This document shows positions 17,701-26,989 of a DNA stretch of 64,000 nt, one piece after another; within the stretch, counting starts at the first letter, position 1, and each line of letters opens with the position of its first letter. The DNA lies in the NCBI RefSeq assembly GCF_000196015.1, contig NC_007974.2, positions 1,302,001 through 1,366,000 on the forward strand, written 5' to 3'. Below the pieces are notes generated by a model that saw only the letters and a program-made list of their open reading frames with translations, had not been told where the DNA came from and made no database searches. The stretch is from Cupriavidus metallidurans CH34 (GTDB taxonomy: Bacteria; Pseudomonadota; Gammaproteobacteria; Burkholderiales; Burkholderiaceae). The translations under genes were made by a program, and so were the position numbers.

Positions 17701-18900
17701 CAGAACGCGCTGGCGCCGCTGCGGGATACCCTCGCCAACTTCCGGCTGCTCGAAGGCGCGGCGCGGCAGACGCTGTTGAACGTACTCGACGCGATGATGC
17801 TGGCGCTCGCAGTGAGCGATGATGTGCTCCGCACGCTTTTGCAGGTGCTGTTCGGCGATGAACTGACCATCCGCTTCAACTGGAACCCGCGCATCGCCAG
17901 TTGGCCAGCCTCCGGCCCGATCTTTCACCCCAACGACCCCGCCGGCTTCTCGGTGGCCGTGGAGGCCAAGGTCAAGAAATCAGGCGGCGGGCAGCCGAAG
18001 CTCACGGTCGTCAGTTCGCTCAAGCATTTCGACCTGATCCTGATAGGCGCTGCCGGCTTCCTGGAACTGAATTTCGAGAAGATCGAATTCCGCGTTGGCA
18101 CCGCCGACAAGATGAACGTCGACGTGCTGCTCAACGACATCAAATTTATCGGCCCGCTCTCATTCGTGGAGACGCTGCGCGACCTGATACCGCTCGACGG
18201 CTTCTCCGACCCGCCCTACCTGGATATTTCCACCCAGGGGATAGATGCGGGCTTCAATGTGGCCCTGCCGTCGATCTCGGTGGGCATGTTCAATCTCAGC
18301 AACCTCGCGCTGGGCGCCGGGTTCACGGTGCCGTTCATTGGCCAGCCGCTGGCGGTGCGGTTCAATTTCTGCACGCGCGAGCAGCCGTTCAATCTGTCGG
18401 TCTGCATGTTTGGCGGCGGCGGGTTCTTCGGCATCACGCTTGATCCGGGCGGCATCCAGCTGCTGGAAGCCTCGTTCGAGTTTGGCGCCAGCATCTCGGT
18501 CAACCTCGGCGTGGCATCCGGTGGTGTCCATGTCATGGCCGGCATCTACTTCCGCATGGAGCAGGACAACTGCGCCCTGACCGGCTATTTCCGCCTTGGC
18601 GGCAGCGTCAGCGTGCTGGGGCTGATCACGGCGTCGATCGAACTGTACCTTGCGCTGGCGTACGAATCGCAAAGCGGCAAGTGCGTGGGGCGCGCGCAGT
18701 TGACGATCGAAGTCGAGGTGTTCCTGTTCTCCACCAGCGTCACGATCAGCTGCGAGCGAAAGTTCGCCGGCGCGAACGGCGACCCGACCTTCCGCGAACT
18801 CATGGGGCTGCAGCCGGCCCTGCCGCTGACGGACGAACTGGCGCTGATCCACGACGACACCGAGTACGCCTGGCGGCAGTACGCCGAGGCATTTGCCTGA
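14743..18900 (+). CDS. Giant protein of unknown function (1385 aa)
   Basis: No signal peptide or membrane anchor is seen, and I do not recognise a family. Residues 1-60 are Pro-rich (IRPIPIPIPLPVAPDPNQNFFD). About 60-770 is mixed alpha/beta with many Trp/His-containing strands. About 775-1045 is Ala/Leu-rich and helical (LNGLAQLYAALTGLAG, ADLKQQAATYAPGLVADAQARLDALQAALTALSNAI), probably coiled coil. About 1045-1340 is Gly-rich with alternating hydrophobic residues (ISVGMFNLSNLALGAGFTVP, LEASFEFGASISVNLG), resembling beta-sandwich or barrel sequence. AAAGGGGGCTGCG precedes the ATG. It is followed at 29 bp by a second giant gene with the same GGGGGCTGCG leader, then a patatin gene, suggesting one operon and joint function. 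Confidence 0.75.
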   Translation: MVSRVPRKPTPAAGKTTSVQTRVDGPVVIRPIPIPIPLPVAPDPNQNFFDAGRPGQPVVRQDDLLVLRVELNNLTVQRGSPPRLRKTGSGVATLVLHFPPQSIFEQAFAESSPPAVDPPVTLPARARIAGESRIAFAVPDGFDIPYTLEGVLTAVRDLPLAVGANALPPTAAQPPLSFPEWLGGLIAQATGSLTLAQRAALPSITLRNLKLASVQRDTSTLERRQVAPATARRRAALPAIDVRRGVTTDVGLGPILSGLKPRPAEPTAQQTALEVPWRLILSPDADERWHHAVAPVTTPDGHTELWHTQLVAPTDQGTIVPPHPDPNRIVRAVWALAGEGTSKPMQAKFPAAVGELPAPVDMPFKAALNDMDRYSIVHLSSNFSRSGYTPAAIPADQLMLSALGAWINVRGVWDGPQSIDLVAWTHRGSMGRDHYVRTVKRGFLWPFGHRAVLVEVTERKFQHGGVPGNAAVLRKRTFIIVRERERAFTETDLRSGTDGRTQLHLQMPLTSVRILSLVTPDLSPVTPTTAPIWPLVGGVPFPFRCEGTDLDGRAIRFDLPMVFMYESIAMDPSTANDTFAKAQTLWDQGLPPGEVPGTGRGATMAPQSMTLARSAQPGDTMLEVRELRFGAEAGTGNPTLKAYGQTQQRPAFYPKVVRATVRIPALAQLTGSGDANVVEWNNTYLASEFGADNKGQVFVNIVPGDPKNQARLDFSAQGDRAGGFVQPNLSPSAVSRLTGPVTGSVNDFVGGRMTGSDAFPGAGLPNLPLLFGCIPLGAVIETVTSLVDTPEQVPRFVSECGSQAELFLNGLAQLYAALTGLAGQTGSAATGGVSAIGSTVADLKQQAATYAPGLVADAQARLDALQAALTALSNAIAPLVNTSIDAAPALPNLATAITAVQSASDQLRATAGATVAGVSLPAGLRQSLIQAANVATALAGDLGTVAALVAEGKALFAALDAILGDPKAFQALLSDADALFAHLKAVQNALAPLRDTLANFRLLEGAARQTLLNVLDAMMLALAVSDDVLRTLLQVLFGDELTIRFNWNPRIASWPASGPIFHPNDPAGFSVAVEAKVKKSGGGQPKLTVVSSLKHFDLILIGAAGFLELNFEKIEFRVGTADKMNVDVLLNDIKFIGPLSFVETLRDLIPLDGFSDPPYLDISTQGIDAGFNVALPSISVGMFNLSNLALGAGFTVPFIGQPLAVRFNFCTREQPFNLSVCMFGGGGFFGITLDPGGIQLLEASFEFGASISVNLGVASGGVHVMAGIYFRMEQDNCALTGYFRLGGSVSVLGLITASIELYLALAYESQSGKCVGRAQLTIEVEVFLFSTSVTISCERKFAGANGDPTFRELMGLQPALPLTDELALIHDDTEYAWRQYAEAFA

Positions 18901-18929
18901 CCCGACGTTGGTCAAACAGGGGGCTGCGC

Positions 18930-21900
18930 ATGGCCACGCAAACGATTCTCTGGACGGTCCTGCCCGCCGGGCGTGTGACCGAGGGGGCCTTGAAGGGGCG
19001 CCTCAAGGTGTCGGTCGTCGCTTCGCCGCGACTGACACCCGAACGCGCGAACGAGCGACAACTCCGGGCCTTTCCTGAATGGCTGCTCTGGCCAAGGACC
19101 GTGGCCGAGGCAAAGTTCGGGCTACGCATCGGCACCACGTTGCTGCCACTCGAGCCACTTGGGCCGCTTGCCGGTCAGGCACAGCCCGACGTCGATCTGT
19201 GGAGCCAGCTCTTCGCGCCGGAGACGCCGGTTGATGGCTTCGTCTTCAAGGACATGAGCCGGGTCAACCTGCGCTCCTACGCCGTGCGCAACGTGCTCGG
19301 TCTGGCGCGCAAGTACTACGCGCAACTGGCCGTGGGCGCCACCAGCCGGCACCCGACGTTGTTGCCCTGGTCATCGGCCAATCCGGCACTACGCGCCATG
19401 CTGATCGACATGGGGGCACCGCGCGAGGTGGGCGCGGAGCGCCAGGGTGGCTTCGCCCGTTTCTTCAACGATGGCGATGGTGGCATCGAGCAGGTGCTGC
19501 GCAATAGCGTATTCGGCCCTAACTCGAAATACTCGGGCACCGCGGCCGGCATCGGTGTCGACAGGGGTGGCAACCCGGTCAACGGGGCAAGTTTCCCGGT
19601 GCGCGTGCTGCCGCCGGACTGGCAGCCGCCCAACGGCACGCCCGATACGGCGTTGATGGCCAACTGGGCCACCGCCGCCGAATACACGCTGTACCAGGCC
19701 GACCGCTTTTATCGCCGGGAACCCCTCTCGGCGGATGCGCTTGCCATGCGCCGGCCGAGCGGCAAGGGCATTCCCCCGCCGCCCGAGACCCAGACGCTCG
19801 ACTTCCACAAGCGTCTGGCGTCCTACAGCGACTACCCAGCCCTGCTGCGCAGACTTGGTGTGCTGCTCGACTTCGTCCTGCCCGCCGAAAACCCGATCGA
19901 TCAGCAGGTCGGCCAGCAAGGCAACGCGCAAGGGACGATGCAACTCGATCTGCGCTGGGCCAATGATCACGATCCCGGCGTGGATGGCTGCCCGGCCACC
20001 GCGTGGCAGGCCGACTCGCAACGTTTCACGGCCCGCCCGCGCACCAACGATCACCACATGGGAATGCTGCGGCTGGGCGGCGCCAATGATCGCTGGGATC
20101 AGTCGAAGCGCATTCCGTTCGACGTCTATCAGGTAGACCCCGACGGCACCGCGCTGAAGACCGTGGATTTCGTGCTGTCGGCGCAGCGGCTGATCGACAA
20201 GAGCCACAAGACCGGCACCGATGGCGCGGTGACCTACACCACCGGGGACGACCAGCCCGTTGCCGCGTTGCGTGCCGGGGGGATCGGTGTCTCCCGCCAT
20301 GGGCGTGCCGCCGCGCTGGCCTTCGGGGCCGCCAGCAGCGCCGCCAAGGATGGCGCCGTCCGCAGCGGCGCGGCGGCTTCGGCCGGGATTGCCCTGTTCA
20401 CGGAAGATGTGCTGCGCGGGTATAGGGTCGACGTGCAGCCGATCATCGGAGGCAAGCCGGGTCGCTGGCAATCGCTGTGTCGGCGGCAAGGCGCATACCA
20501 GATTGCCGCGACGGGCGCGAAGCTCTCGCTGCCTGCCGATGACGAGGGCTACGTCAAGGGCGCATCGACGACAAGTACCGCCAACCCTGCCAGCGGCGCC
20601 GACCCTGACGATCACTATCTGCACGAATCGTTGTTCCGCTGGGCTGGATGGAGCCTGGTGGTGCCGCGTCCGGGCCGCACGCTGCGCGCGCAGGATGGCG
20701 ATTCGGGCGTGCAGGCCGAAGTGCCGACCGATGTGACCGATGCCGCGGCCGCTACCGATGGGAACGGCATCCTGGCCAGCTTCGTGGCCGCGAAAGGCAG
20801 TCTGCCCCGGCTGCGCTTCGGCTTTGCCTATCGCTTGCGCGCGCGGCTGGTCGATCTCGCCGGTAACAGCCTCGATGTCGACGACCCCTCGCTCGGTGAC
20901 GGAGAAAACGAACTGGAGGTCACGCAGCCAGTCACGTACTGGCGTTTCGAGCCGGTGGACCCGCCCGTGCTGGTGCAACGCGCGCGTGCCAGCGAGGGGG
21001 AGTCGCTGGAACGCATGGTCATTCGCAGCAACTACGACGCCGATCCGGCCACCTTTTTGACGACCGGCGCGTTTGCCGATGCGATCAAGCTGCCGGCTTC
21101 CGCCGATTTCGCCTACACACCCGCGAACGAGCGGCATGTGGTACCGCCCAAGGCGTCGCAAACGCTGTGCGAGACCCACGGCCTGTTCGATCCGATGTTC
21201 GGGTCCGCATCGGGAATCCGCGATGCGTACGCGCTAGCCGCGCGCGAATCGGGCACGCTCTACGACGCCGGTCCGGGCGCTGACGTGGCGTTGATCACCC
21301 CCACGGCGCTGGCGAACGTTGCCACCACCGTCGCGGTGCCGCCAGCCCTGCCGTCGCCGGACAACCCGACTGGCGACCGGCTCGCGGCTGGCCAGTACGT
21401 GATCCATCGCGAGGCACGGGTGCCAACGCCGTGGCTGCCCGATGTCGCAGCCGGGGGCATCGCGCTGCGCGCCGCGCCGGGCAGCCGGCTGCCCGGCGTG
21501 ACCGGGCCGATGTCACTGGGCGCGGGCGCCGAGATCGTCGCCATTCCGGGTAACGAACTCGTCCTGATGGTGGCGTTCGACCAGCGCTGGCCCGATACAC
21601 GTGGGCTGCGCATCGTGCTGGCGGAACGCATCGGACTGCTCGCCGACCCACCTTGTCAGGTCACGTATCCCGACGACGGCGCACCACGCTGGGACGCCGA
21701 CGCCCGCACGCTGACGTTCCTTCTGCCCAAGGGCCAGATCGCGAGGCTGACCTATGCCAGCTTTGTCCATCCCGACCTGATCGGCACGTTCGGCCTGCCA
21801 GACTGGGTGGATACCGCCGCCGAAAAGGCGCTGCTACAGCAGATGGCACTGACGGGCGCGGCATGGATGCTCACGCCGTACCGGCCGCTGGTACTGGTTC

Positions 21901-23612
21901 ACGCGACGCAGCAACCGGTTTGCACGCCGGAATTCCTGACCGGACTGGGCACAGCACGCAGCCCGGGCGATCGCTTTGCCAAACTTGGCGCGCGTGTGCG
22001 GGTGCATGGGCCGAGCACGGGCAAGCTGGAGTTGCAGGCGACATGGACCGAATGGATCGATGACCCCGCAGACGCAGCAGGCCCCCGGATCGCGCAATGC
22101 GAGGGCACGCTGGCGGAGATCGCCCTGCCGGAGAACGGACCCAACCTCGACAGTCTCGGCCCACTTGTCGATGCGATGATCGCTGATCCGCAACGACCCC
22201 GCGCGCGCGGCGACCAGCACGAATTCGGCGATACGAAATGCCGTCTGGTGTCGTACTGCCTGCGGGCTACGACGCGCTTCCGCGAGTACCTGCCGGCGGC
22301 CCTTTATGCGGACCCGAACGCCATCACCCGTACCGGGCAATTCGCCCAGGGGCCGCGCATGGTGCGTGGCGCCGACGACGATCCGGGCGCACCGATGCTG
22401 CGGGCTGCCGATGGCACCGACGCCTATACCGTCATACCCGCCAGCGCTCCGCCGGATGCGCCGCGCGTGCGCTACTGCGTGCCGACGTTCCGTTGGAGCG
22501 GCACGCCCACCAGCACGGACTTCGACACCACCCGGCTCGGCAACGGCGTGCGCGTATGGCTGGATCGCCCGTGGTTCACGTCCGGCGAAGGCGAACTGCT
22601 CGGCGTCGTGTTGCCGGCCAGCGGGGATTTCGCCAGCATCCCGCTGCCGCTTGAGGGGCTCGTGACCCAGTGGGGCGCCGATCCGCTCTGGGATTCGGTA
22701 CTGCCGAAAATGTCGATCCACGACACCGACTTCCCGGCGCGGGTGACATCGGCATTGGCCCCACTGCAGGAAGCGGGCAATCCCAAGGTCATGGTGGTCG
22801 GGCATCGGGTTCACTGGCACGCCGAACGCAGTTGCTGGTACTGCGATATCGAGCTGGACCCGGGGTTGACCTATATGCCGTTCGTGCGGCTGGCGCTGGT
22901 CCGCTACCAGCCAAATGCGATCGACGAGGCGCTGGTGTCGAAAGTCGTGCTCTGCGAGTTCGCCCAGGTCCTGCCGCGCCGACGCGCCACCTTCGCCCGC
23001 ACGGGGACGCAGGTCAACGTCAGCCTGCGCGGTACGGTGCCGGCCCACGGGCCGATGAAGTGGTCGGCCGATGGCGAATATCTCGACATCTCGTTTATCC
23101 CGCCATTCGGCACCGAGGGCGAGACCGGGCGCAACAAGGTGGAAGTCGTGCTGCAGACGCGGGATCCGGCCATCGACAGCGATCTGGCCTGGCAGGATGT
23201 TCGCGTGCTGGCGGACAGCCTGCTGGACCCGAAGGCCCCGCTGAATATCGGCACCGTCGGCCAGCATCTGGTGGGGCAGGCGCCGCAGCGCATCGTCCCG
23301 GAAGTGCTAGGGCTTGGCCGCATCGCACCGCCCGCTGCCGTCACCGGGGCTATTGGGGCTATTGGGGCTATTGGCGCCATTGGAGCAATCGACGTGACAC
23401 GGCCATCGCTGGGCGACCTGCTCGATCCGGTGATCTGGTCCGGCACGGTCACACTGCCCGATGTCGCAGGCAAGCCCGCGCGGCTGGCCATCCGGGAGTT
23501 CGAGCGGTATTACACCGACCGCACCGTGCCAGAAGTCCGGGCCGGCAAATCGTTGCGGCGCCGGGTGGTGGAGGAACGTCTGGTCTACACGACATTCTTT
23601 CCGCTTGCCTAA
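18930..23612 (+). CDS. Giant protein of unknown function (1560 aa)
   Basis: A 1560-aa protein without an evident signal peptide or membrane helix and not assignable to a known family. It is rich in Pro, Trp, Asp and short beta-like segments (YRLRARLVDLAGNSLDVDDP, GKLELQATWTEWIDDPADA, VSLRGTVPAHGPMKWSADGEYLDIS) that look like a chain of immunoglobulin-like or phage-structural-like modules, though this is only an impression. Residues 1473-1487 are five GAI triplets encoded by 9-bp tandem repeats. The ATG at 18930 follows AGGGGGCTGCGC; a longer frame back to 18681 only overlaps the previous gene. Probably co-expressed with the 1385-aa protein and the patatin. Confidence 0.75.
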   Translation: MATQTILWTVLPAGRVTEGALKGRLKVSVVASPRLTPERANERQLRAFPEWLLWPRTVAEAKFGLRIGTTLLPLEPLGPLAGQAQPDVDLWSQLFAPETPVDGFVFKDMSRVNLRSYAVRNVLGLARKYYAQLAVGATSRHPTLLPWSSANPALRAMLIDMGAPREVGAERQGGFARFFNDGDGGIEQVLRNSVFGPNSKYSGTAAGIGVDRGGNPVNGASFPVRVLPPDWQPPNGTPDTALMANWATAAEYTLYQADRFYRREPLSADALAMRRPSGKGIPPPPETQTLDFHKRLASYSDYPALLRRLGVLLDFVLPAENPIDQQVGQQGNAQGTMQLDLRWANDHDPGVDGCPATAWQADSQRFTARPRTNDHHMGMLRLGGANDRWDQSKRIPFDVYQVDPDGTALKTVDFVLSAQRLIDKSHKTGTDGAVTYTTGDDQPVAALRAGGIGVSRHGRAAALAFGAASSAAKDGAVRSGAAASAGIALFTEDVLRGYRVDVQPIIGGKPGRWQSLCRRQGAYQIAATGAKLSLPADDEGYVKGASTTSTANPASGADPDDHYLHESLFRWAGWSLVVPRPGRTLRAQDGDSGVQAEVPTDVTDAAAATDGNGILASFVAAKGSLPRLRFGFAYRLRARLVDLAGNSLDVDDPSLGDGENELEVTQPVTYWRFEPVDPPVLVQRARASEGESLERMVIRSNYDADPATFLTTGAFADAIKLPASADFAYTPANERHVVPPKASQTLCETHGLFDPMFGSASGIRDAYALAARESGTLYDAGPGADVALITPTALANVATTVAVPPALPSPDNPTGDRLAAGQYVIHREARVPTPWLPDVAAGGIALRAAPGSRLPGVTGPMSLGAGAEIVAIPGNELVLMVAFDQRWPDTRGLRIVLAERIGLLADPPCQVTYPDDGAPRWDADARTLTFLLPKGQIARLTYASFVHPDLIGTFGLPDWVDTAAEKALLQQMALTGAAWMLTPYRPLVLVHATQQPVCTPEFLTGLGTARSPGDRFAKLGARVRVHGPSTGKLELQATWTEWIDDPADAAGPRIAQCEGTLAEIALPENGPNLDSLGPLVDAMIADPQRPRARGDQHEFGDTKCRLVSYCLRATTRFREYLPAALYADPNAITRTGQFAQGPRMVRGADDDPGAPMLRAADGTDAYTVIPASAPPDAPRVRYCVPTFRWSGTPTSTDFDTTRLGNGVRVWLDRPWFTSGEGELLGVVLPASGDFASIPLPLEGLVTQWGADPLWDSVLPKMSIHDTDFPARVTSALAPLQEAGNPKVMVVGHRVHWHAERSCWYCDIELDPGLTYMPFVRLALVRYQPNAIDEALVSKVVLCEFAQVLPRRRATFARTGTQVNVSLRGTVPAHGPMKWSADGEYLDISFIPPFGTEGETGRNKVEVVLQTRDPAIDSDLAWQDVRVLADSLLDPKAPLNIGTVGQHLVGQAPQRIVPEVLGLGRIAPPAAVTGAIGAIGAIGAIGAIDVTRPSLGDLLDPVIWSGTVTLPDVAGKPARLAIREFERYYTDRTVPEVRAGKSLRRRVVEERLVYTTFFPLA
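23346..23390. repeat. 9-bp coding tandem repeat (GAI)5
   Basis: Three perfect copies of GGGGCTATT (23346-23372) followed by two degenerate copies (GGCGCCATT, GGAGCAATC) encode five Gly-Ala-Ile triplets in the second giant protein. Copy-number change would keep frame. Confidence 0.85.
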
Positions 23613-23677
23613 GTTGCAGCGCAACACAAATAATAGAGCGGCTTGTACCTCACGTGATTCACCCAACGGAGAGACAC

Positions 23678-24730
23678 ATGGCCGACGATGGCAAGACCGC
23701 CGCACCGCCGCCAGGGCGGGAGCCGCTGCTGATCGACCTGGCGCTACAGGGCGGCGGCGCGCACGGCGCCTTCACCTGGGGCGTGCTCGATCGGCTGCTC
23801 GAAGAGCCGTGGCTGGAGATCGACGGCATTTCCGGCACCTCGGCCGGCGCCATGAACGCCGCGGTGCTCGTGCATGGCCACGCGCTTGGCGGCGCCGAAG
23901 GCGCCCGGCAGGCGTTGTCGGACTTCTGGCAGCGCGTCTCCGAGACGGCGCGTTTCAGCCCGTTCCGCCGCAGTCCGCTGGACGTGATCCTGGGCCGCTG
24001 GACCCTCGACGATTCCCCGCTGTTCGTCGCCGCCGATCTGGCGGCTCGGATCTGGTCGCCCTATGACCTGAACCGCGCCGGCAGCAATCCGCTGGCCGAT
24101 ATCCTGCAGGCCAGCATCGACTTCGAGCTGCTGGCGCGCGCGCCTATCCACCTGTTCGTCACCGCCACCAATGTGGAAACCGGCCGCGGACGCGTGTTCA
24201 AGAACGCGGAGGTCACGTCCGAGGTGCTGCTGGCCTCGGCGTGTCTGCCCACGGTATTCCAGGCCGTGGAAATCGACGGGGTGCCGTACTGGGATGGCGG
24301 CTACGCCGGCAATCCGACGATCACGCCGCTGGTGCGGGAATGCTGCTCGCACGACACGATCCTTGTGCAGATCAACCCCGTGGCCCGCCCCGGCGCGCCA
24401 CGCAGCGCCCGGGACATCGTGAACCGCCTCAACGAAATCTCGTTCAACGCCGCGCTGCTCAAGGAGTTGCGGATGATGGCGGTGCTGCAGCGCGTGGCCG
24501 ATCCCGGTGACGCGGAAGGAGCTCAATGGGCCAATATGCGCATCCACCGCATTGCCAGCGACAAGATCGCCGAGTACGGCACGGCATCGAAGATGAATGC
24601 AGAGTGGTCGTTCCTGTGCCTGCTGCGCGACGAAGGGCGTGAAGCGGCTGCGCAATTCCTGGCCGAGCACGGCGACGCGCTCGGTCAGCGCTCTTCGTTC
24701 AATCTCGACGAACTGCTCGAGGAGATCTGA
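23678..24730 (+). CDS. Patatin-like phospholipase (RssA-like)
   Basis: A 350-aa patatin-family lipid acyl hydrolase. It shows the oxyanion loop LALQGGGAHGAFTWGVLDRLL, nucleophile motif GTSAG (Ser55) and the catalytic Asp in WDGGYAGNP (Asp206). These form the Ser-Asp dyad of patatins. No signal peptide is seen, so it is cytoplasmic or membrane-associated unless exported otherwise. GGAGAGACAC precedes the ATG at 23678. It follows the second giant gene by 65 bp and precedes the permease by 3 bp. Patatins close to poly(3-hydroxybutyrate) or lipid genes are common in Burkholderiaceae, but here the partners are the unknown giants. Confidence 0.88.
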   Translation: MADDGKTAAPPPGREPLLIDLALQGGGAHGAFTWGVLDRLLEEPWLEIDGISGTSAGAMNAAVLVHGHALGGAEGARQALSDFWQRVSETARFSPFRRSPLDVILGRWTLDDSPLFVAADLAARIWSPYDLNRAGSNPLADILQASIDFELLARAPIHLFVTATNVETGRGRVFKNAEVTSEVLLASACLPTVFQAVEIDGVPYWDGGYAGNPTITPLVRECCSHDTILVQINPVARPGAPRSARDIVNRLNEISFNAALLKELRMMAVLQRVADPGDAEGAQWANMRIHRIASDKIAEYGTASKMNAEWSFLCLLRDEGREAAAQFLAEHGDALGQRSSFNLDELLEEI

Positions 24731-24733
24731 ACC

Positions 24734-26191
24734 ATGGGTCTCCTTGGCATCGTCATCGCCCTGGGGGCGATGATCTGGCTCGCGTTTCGCGGCTGGAGCA
24801 TCCTGATCATCGCGCCGGCGGCGGCCCTGCTGGCCGCGGCCACGGCGGGCGAACCGCTGCTGGCTCACTGGACCCAGACCTTCATGGGCACGGCGGCGGG
24901 GTTCGTCGCCCAGTTCTTCCCGTTGTTCCTGCTCGGCGCCCTGTTCGGCAAGCTGATGGACGACAGCGGCTCCGTCACGGCCATCGCCGAATGGATGACG
25001 CGCGTGCTCGGTCCCCAGCGTGCGATGCTGGCCGTGGTGCTTGCGGGCGCGCTGCTGACCTACGGCGGCGTGAGCCTGTTCGTGGCGTTCTTTGTGCTGG
25101 CGCCGATGGCGCACGCGCTGTTTCGCGCGGCGGACATCCCGCCACGCCTGATGCCCGCCGCCATCGTACTGGGTACGTCGACGTTCACGATGTCGGCGCT
25201 GCCGGGAACGCCGGCGATCCAGAACGCGATTCCCATGCCGTTCTTCAGCACCACGCCGTTCGCCGCGCCCGGCCTGGGTATCGTGGCCAGCGCGATCATG
25301 CTGACGTTCGGGCTGTGGTGGCTGTCGCAGCGCGAGAACGCTGCGCGCCGCAGGGGCGAGGGTTACGCCATTGCCGAGGAGGAGGCTTCGCCCGATGAGG
25401 TGGCGGAGCGCCCGCTGATCCGTGAGCTTGCCAGTACCGCACGCGAATTCGACCCGGCCGAGGCGCTGCAAGGCAGTCGCAGCGACGAGCCGCCAGCAGC
25501 CTTTATCGCGCTGCTGCCGCTGGCCGTGGTGATCGTGGTGAACCTGCTCATGAGCTTCGTGGTGCTGCCACGGGTGGATGCCGACTACCTCGGCCTGCCC
25601 GAGTGGGGCGCGACCACGCTGCAGGCAGTCAGCGGCGTGTGGTCCGTTATCGTCGCACTGACCGCTGCCATTCTCTGCCTGATTGCGCTGAATTTCCGGC
25701 GCCTGCCGGAGCTGCGCGACAGCATGGGGGCTGGCGCTCACGCCGCCGCCCTGCCGGTGCTCAGCGTGGCCAGTCTGGTGGGATTCGGCGCGGTGGTCGC
25801 CAGCCTGCCCGGGTTCGGCGTCGTGCGGGACTGGGTATTGTCGATCGAGGGAGGCCCGCTCGTGTCGCTGGCCGTGGCAACAAACGTATTGTCGGCGCTG
25901 ACCGGCTCCGCCTCTGGCGGCCTGACCATTGCGCTCGATGCGCTGGGTGGCACCTACCTGACACGTGCCTTCGACCTGGGCATCGATCCCGCCATCCTGC
26001 ATCGCGTGGCCGTGATGAGCGCTGGCACACTCGACACGCTGCCGCACAACGGGGCCGTGGTCACGCTGCTGGCCGTATGCGGCGCCACGCATCGGGAAAG
26101 CTACGGCGGCATCGTGATGGTGGGGATCGTCGGCCCGATGCTGGCGCTGGCGGCGGTGATCGCGCTGGGGAGTTGGGTTGGGTCGTTCTGA
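24734..26191 (+). CDS. GntP-family permease
   Basis: A 485-aa polytopic membrane protein of the GntP/CitMHS-like group. Family cues are FFPLFLLGALFGKLMDDSGSVTAIAEWM, LLTYGGVSLFVAFFVLAPMAHALF, TMSALPGTPAIQNAIPMPFF and, late, ASGGLTIALDALG ... GTLDTLPHNGAVVTLL. Such carriers import gluconate-like sugar acids or hydroxy acids such as 3-hydroxybutyrate. It starts 3 bp after the patatin gene, so a lipid- or hydroxyacid-related substrate is an attractive but unproven idea. About residues 205-245 form a charged cytoplasmic loop (RRRGEGYAIAEEEASPDEVAERP). Confidence 0.82.
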   Translation: MGLLGIVIALGAMIWLAFRGWSILIIAPAAALLAAATAGEPLLAHWTQTFMGTAAGFVAQFFPLFLLGALFGKLMDDSGSVTAIAEWMTRVLGPQRAMLAVVLAGALLTYGGVSLFVAFFVLAPMAHALFRAADIPPRLMPAAIVLGTSTFTMSALPGTPAIQNAIPMPFFSTTPFAAPGLGIVASAIMLTFGLWWLSQRENAARRRGEGYAIAEEEASPDEVAERPLIRELASTAREFDPAEALQGSRSDEPPAAFIALLPLAVVIVVNLLMSFVVLPRVDADYLGLPEWGATTLQAVSGVWSVIVALTAAILCLIALNFRRLPELRDSMGAGAHAAALPVLSVASLVGFGAVVASLPGFGVVRDWVLSIEGGPLVSLAVATNVLSALTGSASGGLTIALDALGGTYLTRAFDLGIDPAILHRVAVMSAGTLDTLPHNGAVVTLLAVCGATHRESYGGIVMVGIVGPMLALAAVIALGSWVGSF

Positions 26192-26225
26192 AGCCTGATG
26201 AACCAAAGCCCGATGAACCGAGGGG

Positions 26226-26804
26226 TCAGGCGGCCCCCTCCCCGCCGACCTGGGGCTGCACGATGCCCATCCGGCGCGCGGCCAGCTTCATTTGCGTGAA
26301 CTGGATGCCGAACAGCGCAAGCTTCGATGCCAGCGGAAACACGCCGATAAAGAGCGGCCACGATGCCGTGAACGCCACTGCCACCACCAGGTTCAGCAAG
26401 CCGGTGAGCAGCATCAGCCCGGCCCACAGGTAGCCATAACGGGTCAGCAGATCGCCCATGCGCTCCCGCGCGACCGGTGGCACGTAGCGGTGCATCCAGC
26501 CGCCGCGCAGCATGACCACGCCGACCAGCACATACAGCACGCTGGGCTTGCCCATCACGAAGCGGGGGTCGTTCGTCAGTAACGTGGCAGCGGCCGATAC
26601 CAGCACGCTGATCAGGCTGATCCATTGCAGCGCGGCAATGGGCTCACCGCGAAACCTCGCCCAGAGCACCACGCCGACCGCCACGGCAGTACCTGCCGCA
26701 GTGGCCACCACGACATCGACTTTCATGGCAAACAGTACGGCAAAGACGATCACGCCAAGCGAGTCGAACAATACCGGTCGTAATGCGTAGAAGAATGCGC
26801 TCAT
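26226..26804 (-). CDS. YciB/IspZ-like inner membrane protein (VC0807 family)
   Basis: A 192-aa protein with about five hydrophobic helices. ALRPVLFDSLGVIVFAVLFAMKVDVVVATAAGTAVAVG and MGKPSVLYVLVGVVMLRGGWMHRYVPP resemble the septation-protein-A-like VC0807/YciB group. ATG at 26804 is preferred since AAAGGA lies 7 nt upstream; the longer frame to 26882 has a cysteine-rich non-conserved start. Function is unclear in most relatives. It is convergent with the GntP-like permease with 34 bp between stops. Confidence 0.7.
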   Translation of the reverse strand: MSAFFYALRPVLFDSLGVIVFAVLFAMKVDVVVATAAGTAVAVGVVLWARFRGEPIAALQWISLISVLVSAAATLLTNDPRFVMGKPSVLYVLVGVVMLRGGWMHRYVPPVARERMGDLLTRYGYLWAGLMLLTGLLNLVVAVAFTASWPLFIGVFPLASKLALFGIQFTQMKLAARRMGIVQPQVGGEGAA

Positions 26805-26989
26805 GCGGGTCCTTTCCCAGTCTCCAACTGGCGGTGCGTCGCAGCAAGTGATCCGGACGCCAGAGCGCGTCAAACTGATCATTGCATAGTTCTGCGAAGT
26901 GTCGGAGACGCGCCTGCCCGCGTCAAGGTAAACATGAGTGAATCAGGGTTGGCCCGGAGTGCGCAAACGCTGCACGGGGCGCCAGGAAC

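Noticed and set aside
19389..21179. 596-codon open frame on the minus strand
   Set aside because: Antisense to the 1560-aa protein; no start signal or recognisable domain.
23744..26206. 820-codon open frame on the minus strand
   Set aside because: It is antisense to the patatin and permease genes, which have clear motifs; its amino-acid composition is rich in His, Arg and Gln, as expected from the shadow of GC-rich coding DNA.
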